From Diogma glabrata (Eukaryota; Arthropoda; Insecta; Diptera; Cylindrotomidae), in NCBI GenBank assembly GCA_963693315.1, contig OY856186.1:91057554-91121553 (forward strand): a stretch of DNA of 64,000 nt, read 5' to 3'. How positions within the stretch are numbered: position 1 is the first letter of the stretch; the number at the start of each line of letters is the position of its first letter. Below are positions 1-11,831 of the stretch, in pieces. The notes beneath the pieces are model-generated. The model was not told the origin of the DNA. It did no database searches and saw only the letters and a list, made by a program, of their open reading frames with translations. The translations under genes were made by a program, and so were the position numbers.

Positions 1-318
1 GATTATAAATTATGTGTGGTGGTGTTGTTGATGTGACGTTGTGAGAACGTTTATTTGCTTTTTGATGGATTTAATATGTTATTAAAAGTAGTTTTAACCA
101 AATTAAATAAAACTGTTCCGAAATCGCATTGATAAAGTATTTCCCGTTAATGTATTTAGTTTGGTTTGATAAATTTTTTGGATTATTCCGAACTTGGACT
201 ATTCTACTTAAATTTTTTATTTAAACTAATCTGACACATCCAATTCTATTTGTACACAAAGCTGTCTGGTCCCGAAATCTACCTATTTCTAGCGGATATA
301 CGTGCCGCTTGGACTTTT
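1..318 (+). mobile_element. Terminal fragment of unclassified element (same terminus as the 46.7-56.0 kb composite)
   Basis: Positions about 222-317 resemble the end of the repeated unit seen at 48,940-49,040, 51,293-51,390 (inverted) and 55,790-55,892. They share the AAATCTACCTATTTCTAGCG block, a small hairpin (AGCGG/CCGCT around a 9-nt loop) and a final GGACTTTTTT. The copy is diverged by eye to roughly 80 percent. At about 318 it stops abruptly against R1 reverse transcriptase coding sequence, so this is a genuine element terminus. The rest (1-221) is AT-rich and matches nothing else I recognised in the window. The other end of the element lies outside the window. Confidence 0.6.
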
Positions 319-1948
319 TTGATATCAAGTGTCACAAGCGCACAATATTTAATCTTCCCACCCTTCCAGCATTTGACTGCTATCGCCGCACGGGCTTTTC
401 AACCACAAATTTGACCGCATCTACAGTTGAACTCCCTTACTGAAGCCATATTGATGTGTTGACAAGTCACCCGCCTGCTGAACAGCATCCTTGAGTTGGT
501 TTATTATAACCGCTTTGAGTATCTTGCTGGCTGAATCTATCATGCACAGTGGTCTATTAGCCGATGGGTCTTCTGATGATTTTTTCCCCTTTGGCAGAAG
601 AACCAATTTTTGTTGTTTCCATCTTCGGGGCAGGTTTGAATTGCATATTTCAGTACCAGATTTGGAACACAGTCTGGACCAAGCGCCTTGTTATTTTCTA
701 TCTTCCTGCATGCGTTAGAAATTTCGTCCACAGTTACCGTTGGAATTATATCCGACATATTCGCTATTTCCACAATGATACTGTCACTTTGATATGGGAA
801 TAACACAGTCACAATATTTTCGAGGATTACTGGACACCATTGTACACTCGTTTTTTCCCTAAATTTTTCATAACCGTTCTATATGGCCGTCCCCGAGGAT
901 CATCATCTTCTTCTCTGCACAAATCAGTGAAGCAGCGCCTCTTACTTGCTTTTATTGCTTGCTTAAACTTTAATCGAGCTTGACAGTATTGCTGGCTGTA
1001 GTCCAATATATTTTTTCTTTTAGCTCTTTGGTGTCTCCTTCTGGCCCGAATACACTCAATACGCCGTTCTGCAATTTCGTCATGCCACCAAAATATGGCT
1101 TTTTGTTGATAACTCGCAAAGTTTCTTGACATGGATGCATCACATGCTTTTCTTATAGCAGTCATAATCTCTCAGACTTATTTTCAGCTGACCCCGATAA
1201 TTTCAAGGCCTCCATCATAACACGGAAGACATCTTCATCAAATGTTTTCGTTTTCCAGCCCACAAATTCTTTGTGGTTTTTGTTTGTTTTTGATTAATGG
1301 TTTCCAAGTGATTCGAATAGAATTGCGTGGTGATCCCTGTTTGTATATAGGTCACTAACCTTCCATGTAACACCTTCGTTTTGCAGACTATCGCTTATGA
1401 AAGTAAGGTCAACAAATGAATTTGAATTTCCACTGGAGAAGTAGGCTTTTTTCCCGTATTTAATAGTGCTAATGGTAGCGAAAAGAATGCTTCCAATAGA
1501 GAAGTTCCATGCTTGTTAGTACGCTTACTCCCCCATTCCATAGCCCACGAGTTGAAATCGCCAGCAACGATCACCGGGTAATGCTCTCGTACGTCTTTTG
1601 CAAGTTTATCCAGAAGATGTTGAAACTCAACCATCGAGTTATTTGGTGGAGCGTAACAGCTGTAGATAAAAAACCATTAATCTTTACTCGCACAAACCCC
1701 GTTTCTTTTAGTGCAGGCTCTTCAAACGCACGATTTCCACAGGTCCATATTGCTGTTTTGCCTGGAATATCAGTTACCCAATTGTCTACATTCATATTTT
1801 TGTATTGTTCGCAAAGAATTGCTATGTCTACTTTCAGGTCACGAACAGTTTGTTGCAAGAGCGCCTGTGCAGCTTCACAGTGATTAAGGTTGAGCTGGAT
1901 CACTCGCATATCTTGATTGATCGTAAGGCGTTCTAGTATGCTATGCAC
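319..1948 (-). pseudogene. R1-type ORF2 (endonuclease plus partial reverse transcriptase)
   Basis: ORF2 begins about 16 nt inside the end of ORF1, as in R1 elements. The start contains MRVIQLNLNHCEAAQALL, the first motif of R1-type AP endonucleases. VIVAGDFNSW (near 1560) is the GDFN endonuclease motif. The middle (827-1165) is the basic linker. RT begins with LLPKGKKSS...NRPLCMIDSASKIL near 606-530 and reaches a YGFSKG motif near 440, where a frameshift occurs. The following SSTVDAVKF-like reading and the LVTLDIK motif lie just before the break at 318. Several stops separate the pieces, so this is dead coding sequence. Confidence 0.8.
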
Positions 1949-3321
1949 ATATAAGAACCTGCAGGATGTTTATTATCTCTTGTACTGTCTTGCTCGCTAC
2001 AAATAATGCACTTAAGATCGTTATGACAACCATTCAACTTGTGAGCTCCCTGGCCACATCCAAAACATAGTTTAGCTCGATCTTTCAATTTACAATTATT
2101 GGCTTGATGTCCATATTCAAAGCATCGAAAGCATTTCAATGGCACTGATCTTTCTCTTATTTTACACATCACCCAACCAATACGTATCTTGTGCTCATCA
2201 ATCACTCTTCTAGCTAGTGCAATTGGTAGACCAAACACCGCAATCTGTGTTCCACAGTAGATTTTCCTTAGTGACTTGACTACAAAACTCCCTTTAGACT
2301 GAAACTTATCCTCAAGAGCTAGACAAACGTCCTCTGCTGTAGTAACTTCATCTATATCCCTAATTTCGATCTGAACTTGTTGTGATAAATACCTCACATC
2401 AGCTTTCTCGCCGATCGACTTAAGAAGCTTTCCGTTATATTCAGCATTCAGTGATCTGTCGTCTGTACCCGCGAGTCCCAGCAACAATTCTCCCTTAGCT
2501 GTTTTTCGAATGTATGTCACGCTTCCTCTTAAACTTTTTAGCTCTGGATCAATTTTCACTTTTCTTAATATATCAGCATATGACATGTCCTCACTGGTGT
2601 TCTTTATTATGAGAGCATCCTGTCTTCGTTTTATTTGATGCTTCTTATCTCGTTTTTTTTATTATATTCAACTTTTTCCCATCCTGCCTTTTTTCGCACT
2701 CTATTTCTTTTTCATTACTCCTACAATCTGACTTTTCTACTGGAGTTAAGTCTTCGGGTTGTTGGGTATCTTGTTCTCTATTAACACGCTTCACCATCAT
2801 ATTTTCTTTCGGAGATGTCAGTTTTCTTTTACTATTACTTTTGCTGGATTCCACCCTAACAGCCTGATTTCCTTCTTTTGCTCCAGCAACGCTCTTTTGA
2901 GTTTCCTCTGCCACGCTACGAATTGGTGGCGTTTGGCATCCTACTTCTATTAAAGACTTATTCATAGCAGAGTTGTAAGTCATAAGAACTACATTAATAA
3001 GACGTTTAATATCAGCATGAATATTATTTCTGTTTTTTACGAAAGTTACATCCCTGGATTTGATTTGGTATTCAGCAAATGCTGAATTCAAAGATGTAGG
3101 TTTTTCTAAAGGTGATCTTCCAGTCCTCCTACTCCTTGTGCAAAAGGGCTCCCGCTTAAAGAACTTAACCCTCCAGTTTTTCCACTTGTCAATATATCAG
3201 TTTCTTCAGTTACGTGGCTCACTGGAGCAACTGGCGTACACAATGCCAGATCTTGATGACTAAACCCGTGTGCACATCTACCATTGCCATCGGCACTAGG
3301 GTTTAAAGTTCCTACACCCAA
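1933..3321 (-). pseudogene. R1-type ORF1 (Gag-like, CCHC zinc knuckles), frameshifted
   Basis: The 217-codon C-terminal part (1933-2586) carries two clean CX2CX4HX4C knuckles (CFRCFEYGHQANNC and CFGCGQGAHKLNGC). A third knuckle of longer spacing ends in HPAGSYMC. This triple arrangement is characteristic of ORF1 proteins in the R1/Jockey group. The upstream part (2645-3091) contains the basic and charged N-terminal region. The two parts are in different frames, and reading continues if the A-run near 2657-2664 is one base out. A further frame (3106-3321) may hold the extreme N-terminus. The product would bind element RNA in a ribonucleoprotein particle. As it stands no full protein can be made. 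Confidence 0.75.
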
Positions 3322-3439
3322 GATTTTTACTTCTACACCTTTAATTTTGGTTTATTATTCATCTTTATCAATTTAACATTTTAAAACAGCAATATATAGA
3401 AGAGAGATAAACAAATTAATTGAACAAAAAACAAAATTA

Positions 3440-4150
3440 TTCAGGTATTTATATATCTCTTTCATACCCAAATTCTCTTCCCTACTTAATATTTAAATCA
3501 ATATTGTCTGAGAAATAATTATTAAATGTACAAAAACAAATTGTAGCAGTTAAAACTGGTTGGATTTAATAGATTTAAATTAAAAAATTTATAGTTCTGT
3601 TATTTTATATTTCACAGGATACCTGAGAAATAATAGTGACGATCTATTAATCCACGAAATTGTTTGGCCTTTAAAATTAACACAGTAGATTACAGTTATA
3701 AAAGTTCCAACTAAAATATTTCATTAAAAATCATAAGTCCAAATGTAGTTTAATTTGAACAACACAAGAAAAACAGAATTCAGTCAAGTGATTATATCTC
3801 TTTCATACACAAATTCTCATACCTTTTTTATGTTTAAATCAGCATTGTTTGAAAGATAATTAGTATATTCACAAAAACAAATCGTAGCTGTTAATACTGG
3901 TTAGATTTAATACATTTAAATTAAAACAACAAAAACATCAAAATAATTTACTTTAAAGTTCAGTTATTTTACATTTCACAAATAAAATCAGAAACATTAA
4001 CTCACCACCCTATTTGCACTTTAAATTTATCCCTAAAGGATTTTAGCTGAGCTTATGTTATTTTGGCACTCACCACAGTCAAATAAAAGTATCACAGTAA
4101 ATTTTAGTTATAAAAGCTTCAAATCCAATATTTCATTAAAAATCATTGTA
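3440..4150. repeat. Diverged tandem duplication, period about 345 bp
   Basis: Two related blocks start near 3460 and 3804. They share in order a TTCATAC(A/C)CAAATTCTC stretch, an ACAAAAACAAAT(T/C)GTAGC stretch, CTGGTT(G/A)GATTTAATA and TTATTTTA(T/C)ATTTCACA. A second shared segment (TTATAAAAG...TATTTCATTAAAAATCA) occurs near 3695-3732 and 4110-4147. No coding potential was seen. 3341-3440 and 4150-4660 hold nothing I recognise apart from the inverted repeat listed next. Confidence 0.6.
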
Positions 4151-4221
4151 ACGATTAGTAGTGCAAGCTATGACCTCCAGATGGAAGCAAAGATTGCACT
4201 AACTAACATTAAAGATTTTGT

Positions 4222-4302
4222 CTACCTAGTTAGTACCCGGATCCGCTTTTTCGACTTGGCTCAGACGTGTATTAGGTCGTGGGTTGTCCGGTAACTAGGT
4301 AG
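4222..4302. repeat. Short inverted repeat with CTACCTAGTTA ends
   Basis: CTACCTAGTTAGTACCCGG at 4222-4240 faces CCGGTAACTAGGTAG at 4288-4302, giving arms of about 14-15 bp with one unpaired base and a loop of about 47 nt. It could be a MITE terminus or the tip of a foldback sequence. Function unknown. Confidence 0.5.
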
Positions 4303-4664
4303 TCCTAGTAGTAAGCGGTATAAATATTAAATATGGAAGATAGACTGCATCCCTACCTACCTAGGACATCCTAAAACCATGTTCACTAATCTATGCTAGC
4401 CATAATATCTAAAGACCGAAGTTGCGTGCTCTCGAAGAACACCAACCACCTAAGATGGCCAATACATCTTTATCTACACAAATAATAAAAAACCACTACA
4501 TTCTAAAACTCACCTTGGTAGTTAGTTGTGGGATGCTAATGCCACTGCCTGATGATGAGTTTCCCAACACATAAAGGAAAGAATTTGTTTTATTTTGCGT
4601 TAATATTATTAGACTTTATTTGAGCATACCAGATAGCAGTTTTCCACACCAGTAAAATCAATAA

Positions 4665-4985
4665 TTTCTATCAAATCACTTAATAAATTTATAATTCTGA
4701 TTTCTTTTATATTTACTTGGTAGTGTTACCAATTGAAAGTTAACACAGAATTCTTAACAATTTTTATCAAATCACTTAATAAATTTATAATTCTGATTTC
4801 TTTTATATTTACTTGGTAATGTTACCAATTGAAAGTTAACACAGAATTCTTAACAATTTTTATCAAATCACTTAATAAATTTATAATTCTATAATTATCA
4901 ATAATTCTTATCAAATCACTTAATCGATTATGATTCTGATTTCTTTTATATTTACTTGGTAGTGTTACCAATTGAAATTTACCAC
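4665..4985. repeat. Tandem repeat, 96-bp unit, about 3 copies
   Basis: The phrase TCAAATCACTTAATAAATTT starts at 4671, 4767 and 4863, giving an exact 96-bp period. A partial copy starts at 4911. Each unit contains TTTACTTGGTA(G/A)TGTTACC. The first copies are almost identical, suggesting recent expansion. Confidence 0.85.
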
Positions 4986-7085
4986 AGAACACAAATAATC
5001 AAGCCAAAAAAAAATAAAAAATAAACTCAAAACAAAACTGGACAAAAAAACTTAACCGAACCGTTTGGTAGCGCGAGAGACCGTTCTTCTTCCAAACTCA
5101 AAACCTGACTCTCGGTCAACAACTTTTGTCTTCCCTCGAAACCTCGGTTTAATATGAGTCCCTTGTCAAAAGCTCTTAATCGACAGAAATAAACAAAAAA
5201 TTCCAGAAAATTAAAAAGACGTTGGGAATAAAAAACAAGAATTAACTTAAGTGAAATTTGATTAACACTTAAGTTAATGAGTATTTTAACATAAATTATG
5301 TTTTGCATAATTTGCAAAACCGAAACCTGGGAAAATTTTAATATAATTTAAATGCTGTTTTGAATAATTTGCAAAACCAAAACATGGGAAAATGTGTTGA
5401 GAATAGATAGGATGTCATAAGACATCGAAATTAACAAATTAAAATTTTCTGGAATAACAAGAACTTGCGACGAAGGGGATATGATAAGTTTTTGACACGA
5501 AGGTAGTGTGTCTGGGATTCCCTTCCTCACATCATTAGTTAAAAATGCACACAAAGGACGAAACTCTCGTCTTATTCGCGTCCCTAGTCACTTCGCAAAA
5601 CTAATACTATAATTAAAAGCCTGATATATCATCTAGCTTTCGTTAAAGTTGGTTGTATTTTTTATCTTTCTCTATAATTATAAATAATAATTGAAAATTA
5701 AACTGTTTTTGAGTACATGTTTAGTATAGATATTTAAATTTGTTTTGTTAGCTTCAGGCATATATATATACACTTAGGAAAAAGATGCAAATATGTATGG
5801 CAAGGAGCTGATTAGTTTTTGAGCGATGGTGAACAAAGTGGTGGGGGTCCCCGAGCATCTGTTTTTTTTTAAAGCACAATAGCAACTGTACCTGATAATC
5901 GAAATTCAAATTGAATGAAACTTGGTACATAAGCATTTAGTACGGTTCACAACAGTTCTGCATCCCAACTGCCGGTTTTTAGTTCCGGTAAACATTTGCT
6001 TTTACTTTTCTCGTACAACAGAATTTATGTTTGTTGGGACTTTGGATATAACAGCTTTCTTTAATGTTTATATAATTAGAACTACGCGAAATCTATAACA
6101 TTGGTTAGCCATTAATTTAAGTATTTTATGGATATTAGCTCACTATATATCCAGAACATTTTGTTTCCAAAGCTGTGGTTAAGTTAGCCTATCCATCAGC
6201 GTCGGAATATTTTTTTTATAGGAATTGAGAATCATAAAACATTTCAAATTATTTCATCACACATTTCTGTTGGCAGTCGTTTATGAAGGATTGTTTGATA
6301 CAATTGTATTATGGTGTATTTATGGTGTATTTGTGGGGATTAGATTTGTTTTGTTAAATAAAAAACATGAGTGCGTGTAACCTTTAAATGCGGTTGAATT
6401 AAAACTTCTTTGGCTACTGTGACAGGTATTACAAGAAAGATTAAATATAAAATAAATATGTATGTCATATTGAAATTTAGAGTAGCACTTATTGATAATA
6501 TAATTTACAACATGTGTAATAAAAAAGCATATTAACATCATTTACTACAAAGTCGTTTCTATTATTATCATAATTGAAATATGAAATTAGAGGTTTATGT
6601 AACTAAAGTGAGAATCATTTGCAAACTTACTAAAGTTTTTGAAAAACAGCATCAATTGTTGTACCAAATTTTGTTATTGAATTAAGTGAACATGTATGCA
6701 TCAATAAACTTAATTTGTAAGCATTTGTAATACATTATGTAAAAATGGCTTTTATTACACATGTTGTAGTTTTATTTCAACTGCGTGTAAAGATTACGCA
6801 GTTCATATTTTTTTGTTAATAATCAGTCTAGAAAAGTTTGCCTGGGTCGAATTAATTTACCAGTCCGAACTGTCTTAAACTGTCCTTTAATGCTGACTTG
6901 TTTATGACTTGTTTAAATACAATTTTAGTTTAAGGTTAAGCTATTTTAATTTCGATTCTTAGCCTCCAAAGCCTCATTCTTAGTCTCCTCAGTCACACAC
7001 CAAAATGTATGTATCATGTGAATAGTTTAGGTAAAACTAAAACAAAATGATAAAAAAAAGTAACATATTTTTTAACACAACTTAA
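4986..7085. other. Non-coding region downstream of the UGT gene
   Basis: No supported gene; the short open frames are scattered and lack any recognisable motif. Local structures are a 13-bp perfect inverted repeat (5241-5253 with 5266-5278, ATTAACTTAAGTG) and a short direct duplication around TAATTTGCAAAACC at about 5300-5395. Confidence 0.5.
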
Positions 7086-7090
7086 AGAAA

Positions 7091-7096
7091 TTTATT
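7091..7096 (-). terminator. Candidate poly(A) signal for the UGT gene
   Basis: AATAAA on the minus strand about 35 nt beyond the UGT stop codon, in an AT-rich 3' flank. Position and hexamer are right for a short insect 3' UTR. No cleavage site can be proven from sequence. Confidence 0.5.
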
Positions 7097-7130
7097 TTAT
7101 TTTTAATACAAAAAAAACATTTCTTAAATA

Positions 7131-8861
7131 CTAATTGCATTTTTTACTATTTTTGTTACCATTTCCGTCTATATTACTAACTCCATTTTGCTTTGGAACA
7201 ATTACTTTGAATGGGTTCCTTCCAAATAACACTTTAAAAACTTTTATTAAACTATAAACAAAAATTCCTATAATTAAAGCTAAAAATGCGAACACATCCC
7301 AAAGTAAATATTGTGCCCAACTTAATTTTTTTGCCCCAGAAACCATATGTGGTGCACCTTTATGACGAACAATGTATTCGAGCCAATACATAGATTCTTC
7401 CATTGGATGAACCAAATTATCACGGAACTCGGCAGAGACCCGTTTAGCGTTTTTATAGTAATCTTTATTTGTTATAAGCTCGTTGATGTTATCCAATAAA
7501 AGCTCTGGCGTTATACTTAAAAATTTAATTGATTTAGCAACACCTTTTTTTTTAAGTTTTTCTGCATTACGATTTTGATCGCCAAATATTGGTATGAATA
7601 GAACTGGAATGCCAATATTAACGGCTTCAAGTGTTCCAAACAATCCGCCGTGGGAAATGAATAAAAGAACATTAGGATGAGCCAAAATATCATTTTGTGG
7701 CATCCATTTACGTATGAAGACGTTTTTAGGAACCTCTAAACTCATTTCATTTTCCCATTTCCATAACACTGTTTGATTTATTTTACTAAAAGCTGTAAGG
7801 AATGTTTGCGCTTTATCTTTTGGCATTTTCGAGGCATGTAAATATGCTCCTAAGCAGAAATAAATCACACCATGTTTAGCGTTATCGATTATTTGTTGTA
7901 AATCATCTGGAAGAGGGTTTGGTGGTTTTACATGTGCTCCAGCAATTTCTATCATACCTGGCAATACTGGTTTTGGTTTTGATAAGGTACGATGGTTGTT
8001 CAGTAATCGCAACGAAATTGATTTTTCAAGGTCGTAAACAGTTGGAATCGGTTCTTTGATATGAGGAGCGATAAATTTCTCGAGTTGTTTTTGTTGCACT
8101 GGTAAATAATAAAAATACCTCATAATCATGTCGTACATACAAATTATAACGTTGTATGTTCTTTGAAAAAAATTCATTTCATCTCCCCAATCTAAATATA
8201 GCTGATGTGGAACATGTGACCATGGTGTTAGAAGCCCCATGGCACGATCCATATAATCTGAATGTCCCAATGTTGCTGTAAAAATTGATAAGCGATTAGT
8301 TAATTCTAAAAAATTGTTTCAATGCAAAAAACTTACAAATAGTGGCAAGTGGTGCATTGTATATATGAGCAAACGCATACCAACTTTCTTGGAAAAATTG
8401 TTCATTTATAACTAAATCAAAATGTAAATCCTTTCGTTTAAGGAATTCTTGAATTTTAGGATGTGCTAACCCATATTCACTTGAGGTTATTCCCATAACA
8501 AAATACATCATAACACTTGAAAAGTCCGACATATAGTTGTTACCAAAAAGTGTTTCTGGAGGATCTGTAAACCGGAGCAAAAAACATTTATTAAAGGTTT
8601 CTATGACATTTGTGATTACTTACAATCTCCGTGTAAACTAAAAGGTGGATCGATTAAAATTTCTGTATAGTTTGTGTATAGATGTCCACCTTTTAGAGGA
8701 TATGTTGCTAATGCTGTTACTTCATGACCACGTTCTAATAGAGAACGTATAAAATGGGATAACATCAACCAATGACTTGGTCCGGGTAATGGTGCAATAA
8801 ATAACACTTTAAACGATTGTGCTACCGAGATGATTGCAAACAAATAGATTATCAATTTCAT
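7131..8861 (-). CDS. UDP-glycosyltransferase (UGT), three exons
   Basis: Exons by splice logic are 8861-8624, 8564-8337 and 8275-7131. Both introns are short (59 and 61 bp), with GTAAGT donors and AG acceptors. The joined frame is open for 536 residues, the usual length for insect UGTs. The family transfers sugar from UDP-sugar to small lipophilic compounds in the ER lumen, serving detoxification, pigment or hormone metabolism; the substrate is unknown. Residues 1-16 form a signal peptide. SHW (His30) fits the catalytic His position. The C-terminal donor-binding signature runs from W346 (WMPQND) through SHGG (about 363-366) to GDQ (about 387-389). A membrane anchor lies at about 480-505, followed by a basic tail ending KKCN, a KKxx-type ER-retrieval motif. 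I chose the ATG at 8859-8861 because the signal peptide follows it directly; an upstream in-frame ATG would add 62 non-UGT residues. It stands alone here, although insect UGTs are often clustered. Confidence 0.93.
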
Positions 8862-9054
8862 TTTCTGAAAGCATATATAAAAATATTTAGTATAATTACG
8901 ACGAAAATAATATAAATCTATAAAAATAACAATGTTATTGTTCAATTGTTTAAAAGAGGTAAACGCCGAAAGTTCTTTACCGATCGGTTCCTTTAAAATT
9001 TTGACATATTGTTGCATTTGATTTCTGGCATTTTTGGTAGACTTCATATTAAAT

Positions 9055-9325
<271 letters not shown>

Positions 9326-9568
9326 TCGCTTTAATAATGAAACAACGTATACTATTTATACGTTGTTTTTATATAATAGGTGCGCTGCATTCCCCATAAG
9401 GGTATCTTTGAATTGGCGTTTTAACATTTTCGAATTATTTTATGACTGGGGGTAAGAATTAATAAATTATAAATTAACGTCCATGCAAATGCATGCGCAC
9501 ATCAAACTTTAAACTCAAATATCTCGAAACTATACTTTTGCGTATACGTCATTTCATTATTAAAGTGA

Positions 9569-9570
<2 letters not shown>

Positions 9571-9604
<34 letters not shown>
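9571..9604. repeat. (AT)n microsatellite, short
   Basis: Seventeen AT dinucleotides directly abutting the left end of the large palindrome. Confidence 0.95.
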
Positions 9605-9606
<2 letters not shown>

Positions 9607-9855
9607 AAAGAGATAATTAATTTCCTTAACCTCACTGTTTGTGATTTTCGAAAGTTAGTAGGTATATTCCATACTATCCTAAGTCACGTGTGCAGTTATT
9701 ATTGAATGTTGCCAATCAATATGAAATCAATTTTACGACATAAATGTCAAGTAAATTAGTGAATCGTATGAATTTTTCAATTCGAAATCAGTTTTTGGGT
9801 TTATCTGAATAAACCTTATAGTTATTTGTTAATAAAAACAACTTTTATCTCTGAA

Positions 9856-9940
9856 CGTGTTTCGGTTGGGATTCGAACTTAGAACCTCATCAGTACCAAC
9901 TAAGTTTGAATCTTTTGGTAGACACGCTGTCAACTGCCCC
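9856..9940 (-). mobile_element. tRNA-derived SINE-like segment (left palindrome arm)
   Basis: On the minus strand the segment reads GGGGCAGTTGACAGCG... and ends TTCGAATCCCAACC, which fits a degenerate A box and a good B box of a tRNA-derived pol III promoter. Relatives are at 10352-10436, 18848-18930, 19336-19378 and 42512-42594. There is no cloverleaf good enough to call a functional tRNA. Confidence 0.6.
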
Positions 9941-10351
9941 TCGGCGTCGACATTAGAAACATTTTTAATTACGATGTTGTAATTTCTTTTTTCTTAGTGA
10001 AAAACTTTGTTGTCATACTTCACTGGCTACAGAGTTAGTATTTTTATTATATAGATTTTATACGTCTTAAACCCGACAAGGTAGGAATTTTTATTGAAAG
10101 AGATAATTAATTTCCTTAACCTCACTGTTTGTGATTTTCGAAAGTTAGTAGGTAAAATCACAAACAGTGAGGTTAAGGAAATTAATTATCTCTTTCAATA
10201 AAAATTCCTACCTTGTCGGGTTTAAGACGTATAAAATCTATATAATAAAAATACTAACTCTGTAGCCAGTGAAGTATGACAACAAAGTTTTTCACTAAGA
10301 AAAAAGAAATTACAACATCGTAATTAAAAATGTTTCTAATGTCGACGCCGA

Positions 10352-10436
10352 GGGGCAGTTGACAGCGTGTCTACCAAAAGATTCAAACTTAGTTGGTACT
10401 GATGAGGTTCTAAGTTCGAATCCCAACCGAAACACG
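10352..10436 (+). mobile_element. tRNA-derived SINE-like segment (right palindrome arm)
   Basis: Mirror copy of the 9856-9940 segment on the plus strand, with the same B-box-like TTCGAATCCC. It has no independent evidence beyond belonging to the palindrome. Confidence 0.6.
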
Positions 10437-10728
10437 TTCAGAGATAAAAGTTGTTTTTATTAACAAATAACTATAAGGTTTATTCAGATAAACCCAAAAA
10501 CTGATTTCGAATTGAAAAATTCATACGATTCACTAATTTACTTGACATTTATGTCGTAAAATTGATTTCATATTGATTGGCAACATTCAATAATAACTGC
10601 ACACGTGACTTAGGATAGTATGGAATATACCTACTAACTTTCGAAAATCACAAACAGTGAGGTTAAGGAAATTAATTATCTCTTTCAATAAAAATTCCTA
10701 CCTTGTCGGGTTTAAGACGTATAAAATC

Positions 10729-11114
<386 letters not shown>

Positions 11115-11151
11115 AAAATATAATCAAGCTCAATAACTTTTTTAAAAAATT

Positions 11152-11373
<222 letters not shown>

Positions 11374-11831
11374 GATTTCTTGGGTGTTTTTTAATTTGAT
11401 TAAAACATTTTTTGTTTTCTTTGGTATATAGCCCTATATTTTATATTGTCTTAATTTCCTATTCTAAACATTTAACGTTTCGTTGGCATTCTCAACATTT
11501 TCAAAAATCTATAAATTAACAAATAATAAATTAAATTATGTTTCTTTAAGATTAGGTATAAAAAGTTTTTTTTTTTTTATACAGAAACATCAAATTTGTA
11601 TATACCTTTTTCTTCTCCTTATTTAACACAATACGTTAAAACATTTTACAAAAATAAATAAATAAAAACACTATTTTAAAACTTTAAAAAATAAAAATTA
11701 CACTATTTATAAGTTTAGTCAAAAAAAAAATTGTTTTAAACATCTATAAAAATTTCGCTAAACATTTCTATCGGAAATGGCTAATAACATAAAACAACAA
11801 ATTGGAACTACTTTTTTTGAAACAATAATTA

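Larger units (their letters stand above)
319..3340 (-). mobile_element. R1-clade non-LTR retrotransposon, decayed, 3' part missing
   Basis: Minus-strand remnant with R1-type organisation. An ORF1 Gag-like protein with three CCHC zinc knuckles is followed by a slightly overlapping ORF2 with an AP-endonuclease start and reverse transcriptase motifs. Frameshifts and stops break both ORFs. ORF2 runs into the RT active-site region (a reading close to LVTLDIK near 320-350) and is cut there by the element ending at 318. The rest of RT and the 3' UTR are not visible. R1 elements classically target 28S rDNA, but no rDNA flank is seen, so this is a dispersed R1-clade relative. Confidence 0.85.
9603..10689. 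repeat. Large palindrome, 536-bp arms, 15-nt spacer
   Basis: The left arm 9603-10138 and right arm 10154-10689 are inverted copies of equal length around the spacer 10139-10153. I saw no mismatch when reading the arms against each other. Within each arm a ~110-bp segment (starting ATTGAAAGAGATAATTAATT) occurs twice about 491 bp apart, so the arm is itself part of a tandem repeat. Each arm carries a tRNA-like SINE segment. (AT)n tracts lie on both sides. It may be a real foldback or a self-chimeric assembly join. Confidence 0.9.

Noticed and set aside
4640..5000. CRISPR-like array in the 96-bp repeat
   Set aside because: Units are contiguous tandem copies without unique spacers, in a eukaryotic genome.
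10352..10436. Functional tRNA gene
   Set aside because: Only A- and B-box-like sequences are present; no acceptor or anticodon stem pairing could be drawn, and copies are dispersed as a repeat.
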